Assembly (NCBI GenBank): GCA_027422505.1
Contig: JAPQWV010001346.1
Location: 31,001-95,000, forward strand
DNA: 64,000 nucleotides
Direction: 5' to 3'
Source of the DNA: Craterostigma plantagineum
Lineage: Eukaryota; Streptophyta; Magnoliopsida; Lamiales; Linderniaceae
In this document: positions 1-11,856 of the stretch, piece by piece
Layout: each line of letters opens with the position of its first letter
How positions within the stretch are numbered: position 1 is the first letter of the stretch
The notes under the pieces: generated by a model
What the model was told of the DNA's origin: nothing
What the model saw: only the letters and a program-made list of their open reading frames with translations
The model's database searches: none
Program-made: the position numbers and the translations under genes

Positions 1-1111
1 GACATCTATCCCATATCGAGATTTAACTAGTAATGTAGTTCGAGATCCATATTTCGTAATACTCGAAATCATTATATACATTATATCGAGATCTTTATAC
101 ACTATATCGAGATTCATATCGACAACTAGCCCGAGATTCCTACCTTATAATTTATATCGGGACTTGTATAGTTATAAAATGTCGAACCCTTATATTATGT
201 CGAGATGTATTCCTAATTCATGTCGAAATCTTTTTAGTATGATGTCGAGATCCACTTAGGACAGTCGAGATCTATCTTGAATGTGTCGAGATCTTTAAAT
301 AGTCCAAATGTTGAATTCTTACACATACAATGTCGAGACTTAATTAACCATGCAACCCGAGATTTATCCACATGTCGAGATCAAGCTCAAAAAACCCATT
401 TCGTTAACCATGTCGAGGTCCTTAGGAATTTCAAAGTGGTATCTTTTAAATTAAATCAAACATTCGAAACTTTAGGATTTCGAAATTCATGAAAGTCGAA
501 ATTATTAAATTAAGCCAATTTTGTGAAATTATAACTAGACTAACAAACCCTAATTTTGTATGTCTCTATACTTAGGGTTTGAAGATTAGCAATTTACCGT
601 ACGATATAGCTAAGGATACCAGGTAAGTAGAAATTCAACTACGACACGTAACTTGCCTGCGTATGATTATGTGATTTCGTGCCTACGCGACCTTATGTGG
701 AATGTGTATGTTACGACATGAATATTAATTGCATGATAGTATGATCTGCATCATGAGCATGGCATGAGCATTTGCACGCACACGTAGTACGTAAGATGAA
801 AGGTACGAGCGTGCATAGATCGCCTGCGTGCGATGTATACTCGCCGATATTGGCTTTTGTCGACTCAATGAAGAGTCACGACTCCCCTATGCAGCCATGG
901 TGAATGAAGCCATAAGGCCTGTATAAGAGGCTGGGGGAATACCCCGTATGCGGGAGATGCAACCTGGAGGATGCGGCCCGGGGCACACACGGAGTAAGGG
1001 AAGATTCCTTCGGGTGACCTTCTAGTGTGTAAACACTACCCGGATGGGAAGATTCCTTCGGGTGACTCCGCGGTTAGTGGCCTCGGTGTTGGCTACCAGA
1101 GAGAAGCGCTG
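1..1111 (+). repeat. Truncated LTR of a Tekay-like gypsy element
   Basis: This stretch is almost the exact reverse complement of about 47680-48790, inside the LTR of the minus-strand Tekay-like element. Only scattered single-base differences are visible by eye, and a 71-codon incidental frame (277-492) is unchanged between the copies. It is rich in the short motif TCGAGAT/ATCTCGA. The left side runs off the window. On the right it stops inside the LTR, about 630 bp short of the LTR end, where it meets an unrelated LTR fragment. The near identity implies recent activity of the family. No coding function is expected. Confidence 0.85.
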
Positions 1112-1582
1112 TCACGGCCGTGACCGTCACCGACTCAAGGCGAGAAAATCGAAACAACACGTCACGGGCAAGTGCAGGATGTGACCATCGTCATGGGCCT
1201 CTCTGCCATCGGTCACGGGTAATTGTGCATGCCTTGCTGTCACGCGTCCGTGACCATGGGCAGTGATCATCTATTCGTTTCTGTCGGGCGTCACGGCTTG
1301 GAACACTAAACGTCACGGCCGTGACGTCTGGCAGTGTATTTCCATCTTGCGCTCTGACACGGGTCACTTCAGATGCTCTAGGAGTCACGGCCGTGACCTA
1401 TGACAGTTTTTCGTCCTTTTTGCTCCGTTTTGCTCCGTTTTCGCTCCTTTTCGCTCCGAACTCGTTCTAAGTTCCTTCAACAATAAACAAGTGTATATAT
1501 CGAATAAATGCATAAATTGATTGCTAACGCTTTATTATACCCCGAATAAATACTACGATAAACGCATTGAAATGCGTTTATC
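1112..1582 (-). repeat. Athila-type LTR fragment, reverse orientation
   Basis: Read on the minus strand it begins TGATAAACG, the same start as the Athila-like LTRs at 32184 and 46368. It also contains the CGGAGCAAAA-type block and several GTCACGGCCGTGAC palindromes typical of those LTRs. Similarity to the other copies is clear but much looser than between the Tekay LTR copies, so it is a different subfamily or an old copy. The far end is cut at the junction with the Tekay LTR fragment. A 65-codon frame inside it is incidental. Confidence 0.7.
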
Positions 1583-1599
1583 AGTTTTGTAAGCGCCAG

Positions 1600-3360
1600 G
1601 AAAGTTTTCAAGAGTGTAAATTTTGCTTAACAAAATAGTTTCCTCCTCTTCATGGGCTTTCTTTTCTGATTCTAGAGAGGCTGTTAAGTCGTCTATTTTG
1701 CATCTCCGAATGTAGATAGGTGAATAAATGGGTTTAGCCTGTCCGGCAGTGCTTTCCTAAATTTCAAGGCCAAAAGGTGACATGTAATCATCAGAGAGCA
1801 TTGTCTTTTTAGTTTTGTAGCTATTATTTAGTTCTGTAATCACATGCAATTTGTGCCCAATCTTTGTTCCTCCGTTTCTGTTCGTCAGATTCGGTCACCT
1901 ATGTCGATCCTACGAAGGGCATTAGGTTTTCAAGGCTCAACCCAAATCGTTTAGTGTTGTACAGAGGAAGTACTTCATCTTTCTTTGGATTTGTCGTCAT
2001 TTGAAAGCCCAATCCTTCACGAGGATTGTAGAAGTCTATATCTCTAGGTTGATTAAGAAATTAGGCTTGATCGGTTTGACCTCTTTTGGTGAGAAGGTCC
2101 TATAATTCTTTGACTTTCTTATATAATCGTACACGTTCTTCAGTGATAAGTTCGTATTGAGAAGACATATTAATTCGTTCGTCTTTGCTGTCTTGTAAGT
2201 TTTTACATGCATCACTGATTTGTTTTTCTTTATTCTCTATATTTTCCGTTAAGGTCTTTATGCTAGATTCAGATAATGTTAAAGTTTCTTGAAGAATAAC
2301 TATCTCTTCCTGTTGTTTACTTAGTAAAGCGTAATTTTTGTCAAAGTTTCTTTGCAGTTCTGTGTGATCCCTACGATGCATGGAGAGTTCGTTAATCCTA
2401 CGTTCTAGTATAATGATGTCATGCATGGATGAGGAGTATACCTCGAGGTCGGATGGAGAGTCATCTGTCCTGCCCGAGCCGGTGCCTGGTTCTTCCTCAT
2501 CGGAATCATAGTCATTGTTTTTCACCATAAAGGCCACTTTCATTCTCCTCCTCACCAGACGTGTCTTCTAGCCATTCCTCTTCCTCAGCAACAAGGACAA
2601 TTCCCGCCTCCTTGCGTTGGGAAAGCTGGAACTTTATCTTGTAGTATTCAGTATTTTTCTTTTTAGGTTGGAAGCATTCTGAAACAAAGTAACCAGGTTT
2701 ACCACAGTTGAAGCACTTCTTAAAACTTCAATTGTTTCGGGTTCTTTGGAAGCAACGAACTTTTGTTTCCCGCCAGAGGTTCGTTATTTGTTGAAGGAAG
2801 ATGATGATTTCTCGGCGCTCATCTTATTGACTGTGTTTGAGATCATGGCTAGTTTCTTTCTGATTGATTCAAGTTCATCCTTAGATTCTTGGTCTGGCTC
2901 ATCATTATATGATGTGTCAGATTGTATGACCTGTTTCCCTTTAGAAGTTTTCGAGCTTCTGTGCCAACCATCATTTTGCATAGCTCGTCCCAGATTTCCT
3001 TGGCATGACCATAGCGTCCACTTGCTTGTACACACCATTAGGTAGATCTTGTAGGACGTAGTGTCGTGCAAGCTTGTCCGCTCTAACTCGTGCTCTCTCA
3101 ACGTCATTGTATCTGCTAGGTAGGAGTTCTTCTCTCTTGAATTGGAGGAACTGCATGGGTTGTGCAGGGATGATAGTCCCGGGCCCTCAAATATGGATTC
3201 TAGCATATCATCGGCAAGGGGTGTGTCCTTAATTTCGATGAAGTTGATGAAGCGTTCTTTCCATATTCCACTCTCCCCACCTTAGTATGGTGCACGGTTG
3301 TCGAATCCAATTGCAAGACCGTCCATGTCAATGTTTGGTAATTTGATCGAAACGTGAAGG
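1600..3360 (-). pseudogene. Degenerate copia gag with CCHC-like knuckle
   Basis: Broken minus-strand frames resemble retrotransposon Gag, which packages element RNA in cytoplasmic particles. The N-terminal part (about 3206-2784) has a lysine-rich capsid-like stretch with the run ARHYVLQDLPNG. A knuckle follows at 2715-2674, reading CFNCGKPGYFVSEC. The usual zinc-binding His is Tyr here, so zinc binding is probably impaired. Next come an acidic segment and a 151-residue coiled-coil-like region (2555-2100) rich in Glu, Lys and Leu. Several frameshifts and stops separate these parts. The capsid assignment is by general resemblance only. Confidence 0.55.
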
Positions 3361-3539
3361 TGATCTACGACATGAAGTGTTAGTTTCGAGCGATTGTAGT
3401 TAAGTTGGAAGTAAAAAAAATAGTTTCGAGTTAAAGTATGTAAATTCTCTGAATTACGTCTTTTGTATGAAAAGAGTCGGATGATTTTAGTCTAAAGCTT
3501 GTGAATTGAGTGATTTGAGTTCTAATGAATCTAATTTGG

Positions 3540-3985
3540 TCGATTTAAGTTTGCAGCGCTCACAATCGGGCTTCTAGTTCTAGGGATTCAAGATCGGCGA
3601 TTTTCGTCCTTGGTTCTAAAATCGGGCGACTCAAGTTAGAGATCGAGTATCGAGTGACTTAAGTTCTATAAGTTTGATTCAGGCGACTTTACACCAAATG
3701 AAGAATCGAGCGATTTGATGAGCTTTAGACAAGAATCCCAAATCGGGCGATTTACTGTTCAAAAGGATTCGAGCAATCGGGCGAAGAGGAAATCGACAGT
3801 TTTGTCTAAGACAGTTGAGAATCGGGCGATTTGGGACGTTAAAAATGATTAAAGATTCGGAGATTTGAAGTGTTGGCTACAATGTCAAATCGGGCAACTC
3901 TAGAATCGGACGATTTTCTCTTATCATTCTGGTCGGACGATTTAGTCTTAGAGACTTAGATTTGCCGAGGCTTTGATCGGGCGAT
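3540..3985. repeat. Degenerate repeat cluster in copia leader
   Basis: About a dozen spaced, imperfect copies of AATCGGGCGATTT occur here, for example near 3605, 3735, 3820 and 3975. The core AATCG...CGATT is nearly palindromic. Spacing is irregular, about 20-60 bp. The cluster lies between the PBS and gag of the copia remnant, where packaging signals or leader structure would be expected. Function unknown. Confidence 0.7.
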
Positions 3986-4322
3986 TCCTGCAAAAAGAAC
4001 CACGTTTCGGCCGAATCTTTAAGTGACTTAGTACTGTAAGAAAAATCCACCCGAAAGCGACGAACAGACCCAGAAAAATAGATTTTTCAGACTCGATTTT
4101 TGCTCAAAAATGATTCAAACTAGACGGGAAACGACATGAAAAACTAGAAAGATACTCAGAATCCGTTTTCTAATGTCCTAGGAGAATGAAATCAGTGTAA
4201 ACGAGCAAAAACGCCTAAAGAACAGATAAAGAAATGAAAATAAGTTTTTCAATCTAAAACTTCCTCAAATCACGTCGAAATCGAAAGAAACTAGATTCAA
4301 ATCGAAGATATTGATCCACGTT

Positions 4323-4334
4323 AGGCTCTGACCA
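4323..4334 (-). other. Primer binding site of the copia remnant
   Basis: On the minus strand the sequence TGGTCAGAGCC follows the LTR end closely. It resembles the initiator tRNA-Met complement TGGTATCAGAGCC with two bases missing. Position and similarity support a degraded PBS. Confidence 0.6.
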
Positions 4335-4336
4335 CT

Positions 4337-4650
4337 TGTTTGTCCTATTAATTACCAAACAAGGATCAGAAGTTGAATGAAATGCTTAAAATAGTTTCCA
4401 CCTTTTAGTGTGTGTAATGTGTGTGTTCTTGGAGGGAATCGAAAGTGTAGGGTATTTTAGATAATACTTTTGATAAACCCTAATTAGGGTAATATGGGCT
4501 TTATATACCACAAGTAATTGGTATATTAAAGCCGAGTCCCGAACTTCTACAAAATACCATTAGTCTCCCCAAACTACAACAACACATGAAATAACAACAT
4601 ATAAACTCAAGATTACAATAATTAAAGGATGCTACAAAATATTCCTAACA
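4337..4650 (-). repeat. Copia-type 5' LTR, 314 bp
   Basis: On the minus strand it starts TGTTAGGAATATT and ends ACAAACA, so it has the TG...CA termini. It is followed by the PBS-like site. Its length is normal for plant copia LTRs. The partner LTR is not in the window. The flanking CTATG (4651-4655) would be one half of a target duplication whose other half is lost. Confidence 0.65.
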
Positions 4651-5715
4651 CTATGAATCTTTCATCGTATTTTAGGTCCACGGAATCCTGGCGTTAGATT
4701 CGGTTCTTACATTTGCCAATAAATTGGAATACTGTGAAGCACTGCATGGTTCTCAATCGTGATATTATTTATGATATGTTTGACAATATTGTATGACTAT
4801 AAGAATGTCTATGTGTAAGTAATATTGTTTTTTGTGGAGGCTTGAAAATCTTGGGGGCTGAAGAACACATTCATTACATTTTTATTGAAAATGCCTACGT
4901 GTAACACTGTTTTTGTGGAGGACTGAAAAATTGAGGCACTGAAGAACATATTAACATTTCAATTGAACCATAAGAATGTAATGATGGATAAATTGGTGGT
5001 GCTAAACTGATTCGAATATTACAAAAATTACTTAACCAACTACGAATAACAATTTTTGTTGCGATGTATGAGTTATCTAATTATGTTTTTTGAAACAAAT
5101 AATGTAAGTTAATGTTGTACATTATAATAGAATATAAAATATTTTAATAATATATCATATAATATCAAATGAATAAATAATGTATTGTACGATATTCTAA
5201 TACACTATTTGAAAGTTGTTGAAGGTCGACCATTTGAAACCGCGGCATTTGTCTGTTTGGTATTTTGCAACTAATATCCAGCATTCAAAGAAACTGCAAT
5301 GGCGGAAATTGCCTCAGAGGTATTGTCTGTGTTTAATAGTTTGTAAAAAGATTACTGATTGTGCTTCATTTAGTCTGCCTATTGCGAATTTTTCTGTCTA
5401 AATTTATTGTGCTCCTCCGTAGATAGTAAAAGGCGACTGCCCATCATTTTCCTCATTTACAAGTGGGCTACAGTTCTTCCATATACATATATATATATAT
5501 ATATATATTGTGTTTATTAGGCAATCTGTTCGAGATGAATGGTCTTCGGATGTTCTTGCATTCTATTCTATATTGTTGTGTATATAGGTCATATGTTTTC
5601 TGTTATATTTTTGATGTAGATATATTATTCAATCTGTTGGTGACGAATGTTATTCGGATGTTCTTGCATACTGTTCTATAGTTTTGTGTAACAACATGGC
5701 TTTTTAATTTTCAGA
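4651..5715. other. AT-rich noncoding stretch with (AT)n microsatellite
   Basis: No convincing gene is visible. An uninterrupted AT dinucleotide run lies at 5487-5508. Short frames at 5216-5401 and 5463-5681 are probably incidental, although the first could be a decayed upstream exon of the following gene. Confidence 0.6.
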
Positions 5716-8589
5716 CGTTATTAGACAGTCAGCTTCCACAAGATAATAATTTGCCCTGCAAATTAACCCTATGTGCTGACTATAAGGGGGTTAGCAAACT
5801 TATACTGGATGTCCTAAACGCAGCAGAAATGCTTACACGATCTCCATTTGGACAACTCATAGCCTGTGCAAAGACATTCTATTTGTCGAGCCAGCTCATT
5901 TGGTACATGAGGCAAGCTCAGACTCCACTATTTCGTAGGGATGAGCTGTGGATGTTATCAATTCTAGGCCTGTACAGTTCTCACCTATGGAATTCTGTTT
6001 GATTACTGGTTTGAGGTTTTCTGCTGAGCCAGAGGTCGACAAGAATCATGCATTTGCTAGAAGGCACTTTCCAGACACGCAAAAGGTTACGCTGCAGGAC
6101 GCAATTGATAGATTGAGCGAAATAGGATGTACCTCATAGTCTGGTGTCGACATTGAAAGATTAAAAATGGCCAGCGTAGTATTTGTCGTGGGGGTTCTCG
6201 ATCAGCGTGGCTGCTGAACAAATGTGGAGATCAATCCAATGATACTCCACTTAGTGGAGGATTTCGACAACTTCAAAAACTATCCCTTTTGAAAGTATGG
6301 CTATAATACTGTTATGGCATCATTGAAAAGGGACCTTTCGCCGTTTCAAAACATTCAGGGAACAGGTAGTTCAAGAAAGAACCAAACGTTGTGCTTGGGT
6401 GGCTTCGTGCACCCAATTCAGGTAATCTTACACGCCACTACACGAACGATCAGTAGCCTTACATATTTCCGCTATAATGTCATGTAACCCACTGGTATTT
6501 CAAAATAGATCCTTGCTTACGAATGCTTGCAAGGCGTTGCAAGAAAATATGCAACGCGCTTGGATGATGCAGACGGCCCCCTCCCCCGTATTTGCCGATG
6601 GAAGACAAATGCTTGGTCGACGAAACGAGCTCCAACATTGCAAGACATTGACGAAACTGTTAGGAGTCAGAGATTGTCAATAATTTTCTATTGCTACAGC
6701 TCAAGAGGTTGTTGCTGACTATTTTGCCAATAGCAACTTCGATACCATTCCCCGCAGCAAAGGTCTTCAGCAAAACAGCTCACCATCATTGAGAAGCACC
6801 ACTAAAGGTTGTTTGCCGCACACTCCCGTGTTGGACAATGAAGATGTCCAAATTCTGGGCGGGAATAGCAATGAGAGAGCTTTACCTTCACCAACATTAC
6901 AAGATTTCGTCAATGATCTCCAGTTCAGGCGCAAGGGCATGCATGAGAGTCCAAATGTTGGCATTGAGGATAATGCCAACATCGAATCAAATGTTGAGGA
7001 GCTACACTCACCTCCTCATTCACACGTAGATGTTGTGGCTGATATGAATGATTCATGGCCCGTGATTGACGAATGGCAGCACCAGATGACTGATCTGGAC
7101 GACAATGCCAATGTGTCGTGTGATGCTGGAAATGATGGCATGGATACCCATGATGAGTTCATCAACATCCTGGAAAATGAGGTAGGTGGGACTTCTCATG
7201 TTCAGGAGCCGTTTGTTGAAGATGAGTTGGAAAAGAAGCGAGAGACAAGCAAGGTTAATTCTGAGGCGTTGCAGGGTAGTTCGAAAGGAACTAGGAAGGT
7301 CTTGCAACAACTGGAAAAGCTCAGTACATTAGTCGAATACCACACTGAGCAGGTCTTCCAGATGACCAGCCAAGTAAAAGAAGGCTTTCTCGGCTTGAAC
7401 ATACGACTGACTGATATTGAGCATGCTAAACCAACCAGTTACAACAGCTGACAGAAAAGATAGGGAAGATACAATGCACGGAGTGTGGTAAAAATTGTTT
7501 TCCCTGCAGCTAAAAATTGCTTTCTCATTCTTCTAAATGTCTCACATCATATTTCTCTTATAGAGCTAGTTGGGGGCAAGGCAATAGATGAAGGGACTGA
7601 CATTCCACCAGCAAAAAGGCAAAAAGCGTTGGAAAAAAGTGTTGAACTCTCTGCTAGCGCTGCCAGATTTCCATACGGAAAGGCGAATATTGACGAGCCC
7701 ATTCTGTACAAGCTGAAAATGTGGCCAAAAGCAGCTGAGTCTATATAACGCATGGCCACAAATCACTACGTAGTAGGGCTTTATGGATCAGAGTCGAAGC
7801 AAGGATGTTGTAAGTTTACGTTCAACTATTAAATTATGACATATTTCCCACTAAATTTATGTGTGACAGACATCTATAAATATCCATTTTTTCTGAACTT
7901 GGTTACGCGGCATGTCGATGAATGTATGCGCGGATTTATCGAAATGCAGTTGAGGTGTACCAGTCATCTCAAGACCGTTGCATTCATGAACACAATTTTC
8001 AGTCAGTTCATGGAATCAATTCTGTTGTTAATGGAAAGGGTGACTGACCGAACTGAAGCACTTGTTATTGGAAAGTCTGCCCGATGGCCATCATGCAATT
8101 GGAAAGATGCATCGGCAATCGTGCTACATATGAACGTGAACAACAATCATTGGGTGTTGGTTGCTATCTATCCTAAACAACGAGTATTTATGGTGATGGA
8201 TTCAGCAAGATCAGCTGATCCACATTTCACAGAGACACGTGCTGTGCTGAGCAGCACAATTATCATCACCAAGATGTTGCTGCGAGACCTAGGCATTGAA
8301 CGTTCAGATTTATGTTCGACCTTAGGCGTGACAGGCGAATCTCCCAACAAGCTTACAGGTGACATTATACAAATTAATCGATTCATGGACGTTATGTCCA
8401 ATAACCATATGGACCGGTTCTCGCTGCAGCGGAAGATGTGGCGTGCACATGTTGCGGAATGCATTTGGTATGATGTTTCCAGGCGACAATCTATTTGCCA
8501 TAAAATCGTACCAAATAGAAGAATTCAGAAAATATTTGACGGCGTCTATCTACTTTAAATATTGGCATTGGCCTCCCTATAATGAATAG
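5716..8589 (+). pseudogene. DUF1985 / Ulp1-like cysteine protease gene, copy 1
   Basis: This is a broken multi-exon gene of the plant DUF1985-Ulp1 (C48) family. Family members resemble SUMO proteases and are often carried by transposons. Parts in order: a DUF1985-like segment (5751-6139, with FSPMEFCLITGL); a segment with PRICRWKTNAW (6527-6718); an acidic and coiled-coil-like linker (about 6700-7451); a basic, NLS-like PPAKRQK (about 7600); and the protease (7836-8589). The catalytic His is in NNHWVLVAI (about 8145), Asp in VMDS (about 8195), and Cys at 8437-8439 in SGRCGVHM after a GT-AG intron (8359-8429). Frameshifts and stops (after 6002 and before 8358) suggest a pseudogene. The C-terminus matches copy 2 (QIEEFRKYLT versus MIKEFRELLT). 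Confidence 0.7.
8359..8429 (+). other. Intron before the catalytic Cys of Ulp1 copy 1
   Basis: The 71-bp intron starts GTGAC and ends CTGCAG. It splits a Ser codon as AG|C. Copy 2 has an 80-bp intron at the same codon and phase (24322-24401). Joining the exons gives QQAYSGRCGVHM here and PHQAISGKCGVYM in copy 2. Confidence 0.7.
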
Positions 8590-9295
8590 ACATGTTGACG
8601 AACATTGATCTGATGTATGTACTATTTTTGCGATGGGTATATCTGACTGATGTTTGGAACTGCCAATGGGCTATTTTATTTTAACTTTTTTCCTCTTTCC
8701 AATGTTAGATTACTCAATAATCCTAGCTATGATGTTAGGCAATATTTTTATCACAAATGTTTTGTAATCCTACTGAATCATTGTATAGCACTAATTCTGC
8801 TCAAATTATTAGTCATTCTTATCTGAAAGACTGTAAGAAAGCTGCTCACAGTATCAAAATTCATTTAGTACATATAATTGCAGACTGTTAAGTGTATGCC
8901 TGACGCTATAACCAATATTTAAGAACATTACTCGACTGGCTGGCAAATAATTAATTACATATAGATTGGTAAATAACTAATTACAAAGAAATAATTAATT
9001 ACATATAGATTGGTAAATAATATTTCGCAATACAGTTCAATGCAAGACTGGTAAATAACTATTTACATATAGATTAATTGAATTTAAAGGTGTCTCTTCA
9101 AGTATTTTCATGGTAACATATATTAAGCAGCTGATATATGGACTGACTTTTGCTTTCAAGGTGTTTGAAGGGCTTCTGAATGACAGAGATCATTTAACTC
9201 GCACAACACCTCAACCTTGGAACAAAATAAAAATCTGTTGTTATGGGCGCAAATCTGCATAGTTTTTTAAAAAAAAATGTTCTGACAATCTTCAC
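8590..9295. other. AT-rich noncoding stretch with short direct repeats
   Basis: No gene is visible. Around 8935-9070 the phrases GGTAAATAA, AATTAATTACATATAGATT and close variants recur three times, a small degenerate direct repeat. Confidence 0.5.
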
Positions 9296-9800
9296 AGGAC
9301 AATTGTCGAACTAATCGAAAGGACTGATCAGAAGATAAATTATTGTACAGGCTATGAAGAGCAGGAATACAGAACATCACAGTGGAATTGTGAGAGTATT
9401 ACGTATCACCTTCAAAGGACAGTGGCGGGTTTTGACAAACAAGGTGCTGATGTGAGCGCAAGACTTCACACGATAAATGCAACAGTTGTTAATGTAACTA
9501 TAATGCAACTATTTTACGGGCCTGCTGAACCACACATGAGCATAGGAATATTAGCTTGACATTTTCTACTGTTTATATTCAGGAAATGTTGTCAATGACC
9601 AACACCAAACCACATGTGTTGATTTGCACACGCATACTGCCTCAGAGGTTCTCAAGAATGACAAATATAGTGAGCGTATTCAATTTCAGAATAGAGGGAA
9701 TAAGGAAGGCAAACTGCATTGTCAATCGCACAAGACAAATATTGGTAATTTACTTCAATCTAAATGTTGTTTGCTTTATTTATTACAAAATTACTTTGGT
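9296..9800 (+). pseudogene. Exon-like fragments, possibly of a Ulp1-family gene
   Basis: Two open stretches read like exons separated by an intron. The first (about 9296-9545) encodes a Gln/Glu-rich helical segment with ELIERTDQKINYCTGYEEQ. The second (about 9588-9745) is polar, with DLHTHTASEVLKNDKYSER. The helical style is like the coiled-coil exon of Ulp1 copy 2 at 23149-23400, but no strong identity is visible. They may be upstream exons of copy 2, separated from it by the Helitron, or part of a different captured gene. Confidence 0.3.
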
Positions 9801-11613
9801 AAAATATATTTTGTATTAATAAAATGAAGATAGTTATTCATTCAGAGCCGTTCTTTTCATCTAATGTGGTATACGATCAAGCTAAACACGCAAGGCAAAT
9901 CCGCATCGAAATTTTAGATAGTAGACGTCATTAAACAACAAACGCTGGAACATACAAGTATGGCACAAGGTTGGGCATCATATTTGTGCATAAAGTAGTT
10001 CCCATCATACATTAAATAGCAGGTTCATTATGTAACCAAAAATTTTCATGCATACGGCGAGCGTTAACATTTCATGTGCTAAATTATTGAAAAATCAAAC
10101 CAAACGGCAAAGACCAGTAATTGCTTCACAAGGAGGTTCGCATGTTTATCAAATGATAATTCACCAAATAAGTTTTCCAGAATTGTTTGAAGTCTGCTGA
10201 CTTTTAGATGAATATTTTGCAGAACATAGAAATACACATTACAAAAAGAAGAACTTCTGCATTGCCATTTTGTAATGCATTGCTTTGGAAAGCTGAGTCG
10301 ACAAAGGGGACAGGACAACTTAGTAATCGCCAACTTTCTATTTGTTGTGGCCAGGGTCGTGTGTCATTACCCCCACTACGTCAAGCGCCTCAATACCTAC
10401 TAAACAAGTTCTCAGAACATAGTTTTTCCGACAATATATCGGGGCCTATAATTCAATTCTGGCGTTCACGTCTGTGGGAGCAAAAGTCGAGTCATCAGTG
10501 AAGCAGAAGTCAGGTGCAAACGTTTATCGGATTCACGGACAAAACTATCATAACATAGGTTCCTTGCTGCCTGTTGAAGGCGATAGACCGAGATTCGCTC
10601 AGTTATACATTTACGACACTGCAAATGAATTTTCTAACCGCATGAATACACTGACGCCCGCAAGTTCTGAGAATTTAGGCGCAGACGTTGTTGCACAGCT
10701 AATCAAGATTATGGATGAAAATAGCGAACTTGCAGAAGTGTTAGAATGGCAAGAGACAGATACGAAGCGGGAGAACAACGAAATTTTCAATAAGGTTGGT
10801 AGGTCGTGCATGCCAAGACAGGCAATACGATCTTCCAACTTCTGAAGAAATTACTGGACTTATAGTTGGCGACTTGCCTATGACAAACGGGCAACGCGAT
10901 GTAATTGTTCAAATGAAGACAGACCAACTTCTGAGAATAAGCGAGTTACATCCGTCGTTCATGGCAATGCAATACTCGTTGTTATTACCATTTGGCGTGA
11001 TTGGATTCCATAACCAAATTCCTATACAGTGAAAGAGTTCATTCATCATTAAAAAGAATGTTCGTAACTATGCGTGAGTTTTACGATTACCAGCTACAGA
11101 CGAGGTCGACCGAAGGGAGAGAATCGCTCAAGGAGGTCATTTATTTCATCAGTACGTTGTTGATGCATACACGGATGTCGAACAAGAACGGTTGTGTTGG
11201 CTAAGAAATAACCAACAAATATTGAGGGCGGACGTTTACAACAATATATGAAGTGCAGTTTCAAGAGGAGAAACGAATGCAAAAACTGTTGGGAAAAAAG
11301 TTTTCTGTCGTCTTTTGCAGGATCCTAGGTATATGGTAGAAAATTATCATGACGCACTTGCTTTATGCATATGGTGTGGCAATCCTCATCTATACATAAC
11401 CATTACTGCCAACCCAAAATTGGACGAAATTGGCCTCCATCTACAGAAGTATGCAAACGACATTTCAAATGACAGGCCAGACTTACAATCCAGATTATTC
11501 AAGATAAAACTGTTACAGTTAATAGAAGATATCAGAAGACGTTTCTTCAAAAGTTGCAAAGCATGTATGTAATTCAAATATGTTTAACACTCATTTACGG
11601 GAATAATAGTATA

Positions 11614-11856
11614 CTCCCTCTGTCCCAAATCATTTTATACATTTTACTATATCGGGCGTCCCGTTCCCTTTTGTACATTTCTTTTATAGCAAAAAACTAC
11701 CACAAATAATCAATATAATAATGTTAAATACTCTTAAAAGACGTGTCAAAATATACACATTTTTACCTTTTAATTGTACTATATTATTAAAAATATTCAG
11801 TTTCTTAAAAACCATGTCGAACCACAAATGTCCATAACCCTTTGGGACAGAGGGAG
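11614..11856. mobile_element. Stowaway-type MITE, 243 bp
   Basis: Terminal inverted repeats CTCCCTCTGTCCCAAA and TTTGGGACAGAGGGAG are flanked by TA on both sides (11612-11613 and 11857-11858), the signature of Tc1/mariner-related Stowaway MITEs. It lies in the gap between RepHel coding segments. Its interior is related, in reverse orientation, to the MITE at 22614. It is noncoding and depends on transposase supplied in trans. Confidence 0.9.

Larger units (their letters stand above)
1583..4650 (-). mobile_element. Truncated Ty1/copia-type retrotransposon (5' LTR, leader, gag)
   Basis: Read on the minus strand this has a short LTR (4650-4337), a PBS-like site, a leader of about 1 kb and a degenerate gag with a zinc knuckle. 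It then ends abruptly at the Athila LTR fragment. Protease, integrase, RT and the 3' LTR are missing, so it cannot move by itself. Assignment to copia rests on the short LTR starting TGTTAGGAATATT, the gag style and the knuckle. The lineage within copia cannot be told. Confidence 0.65.

Noticed and set aside
277..492. 71-codon frame conserved at 48299-48514
   Set aside because: The conservation follows from near identity of the LTR copies. The sequence is motif-array DNA, not a protein family.
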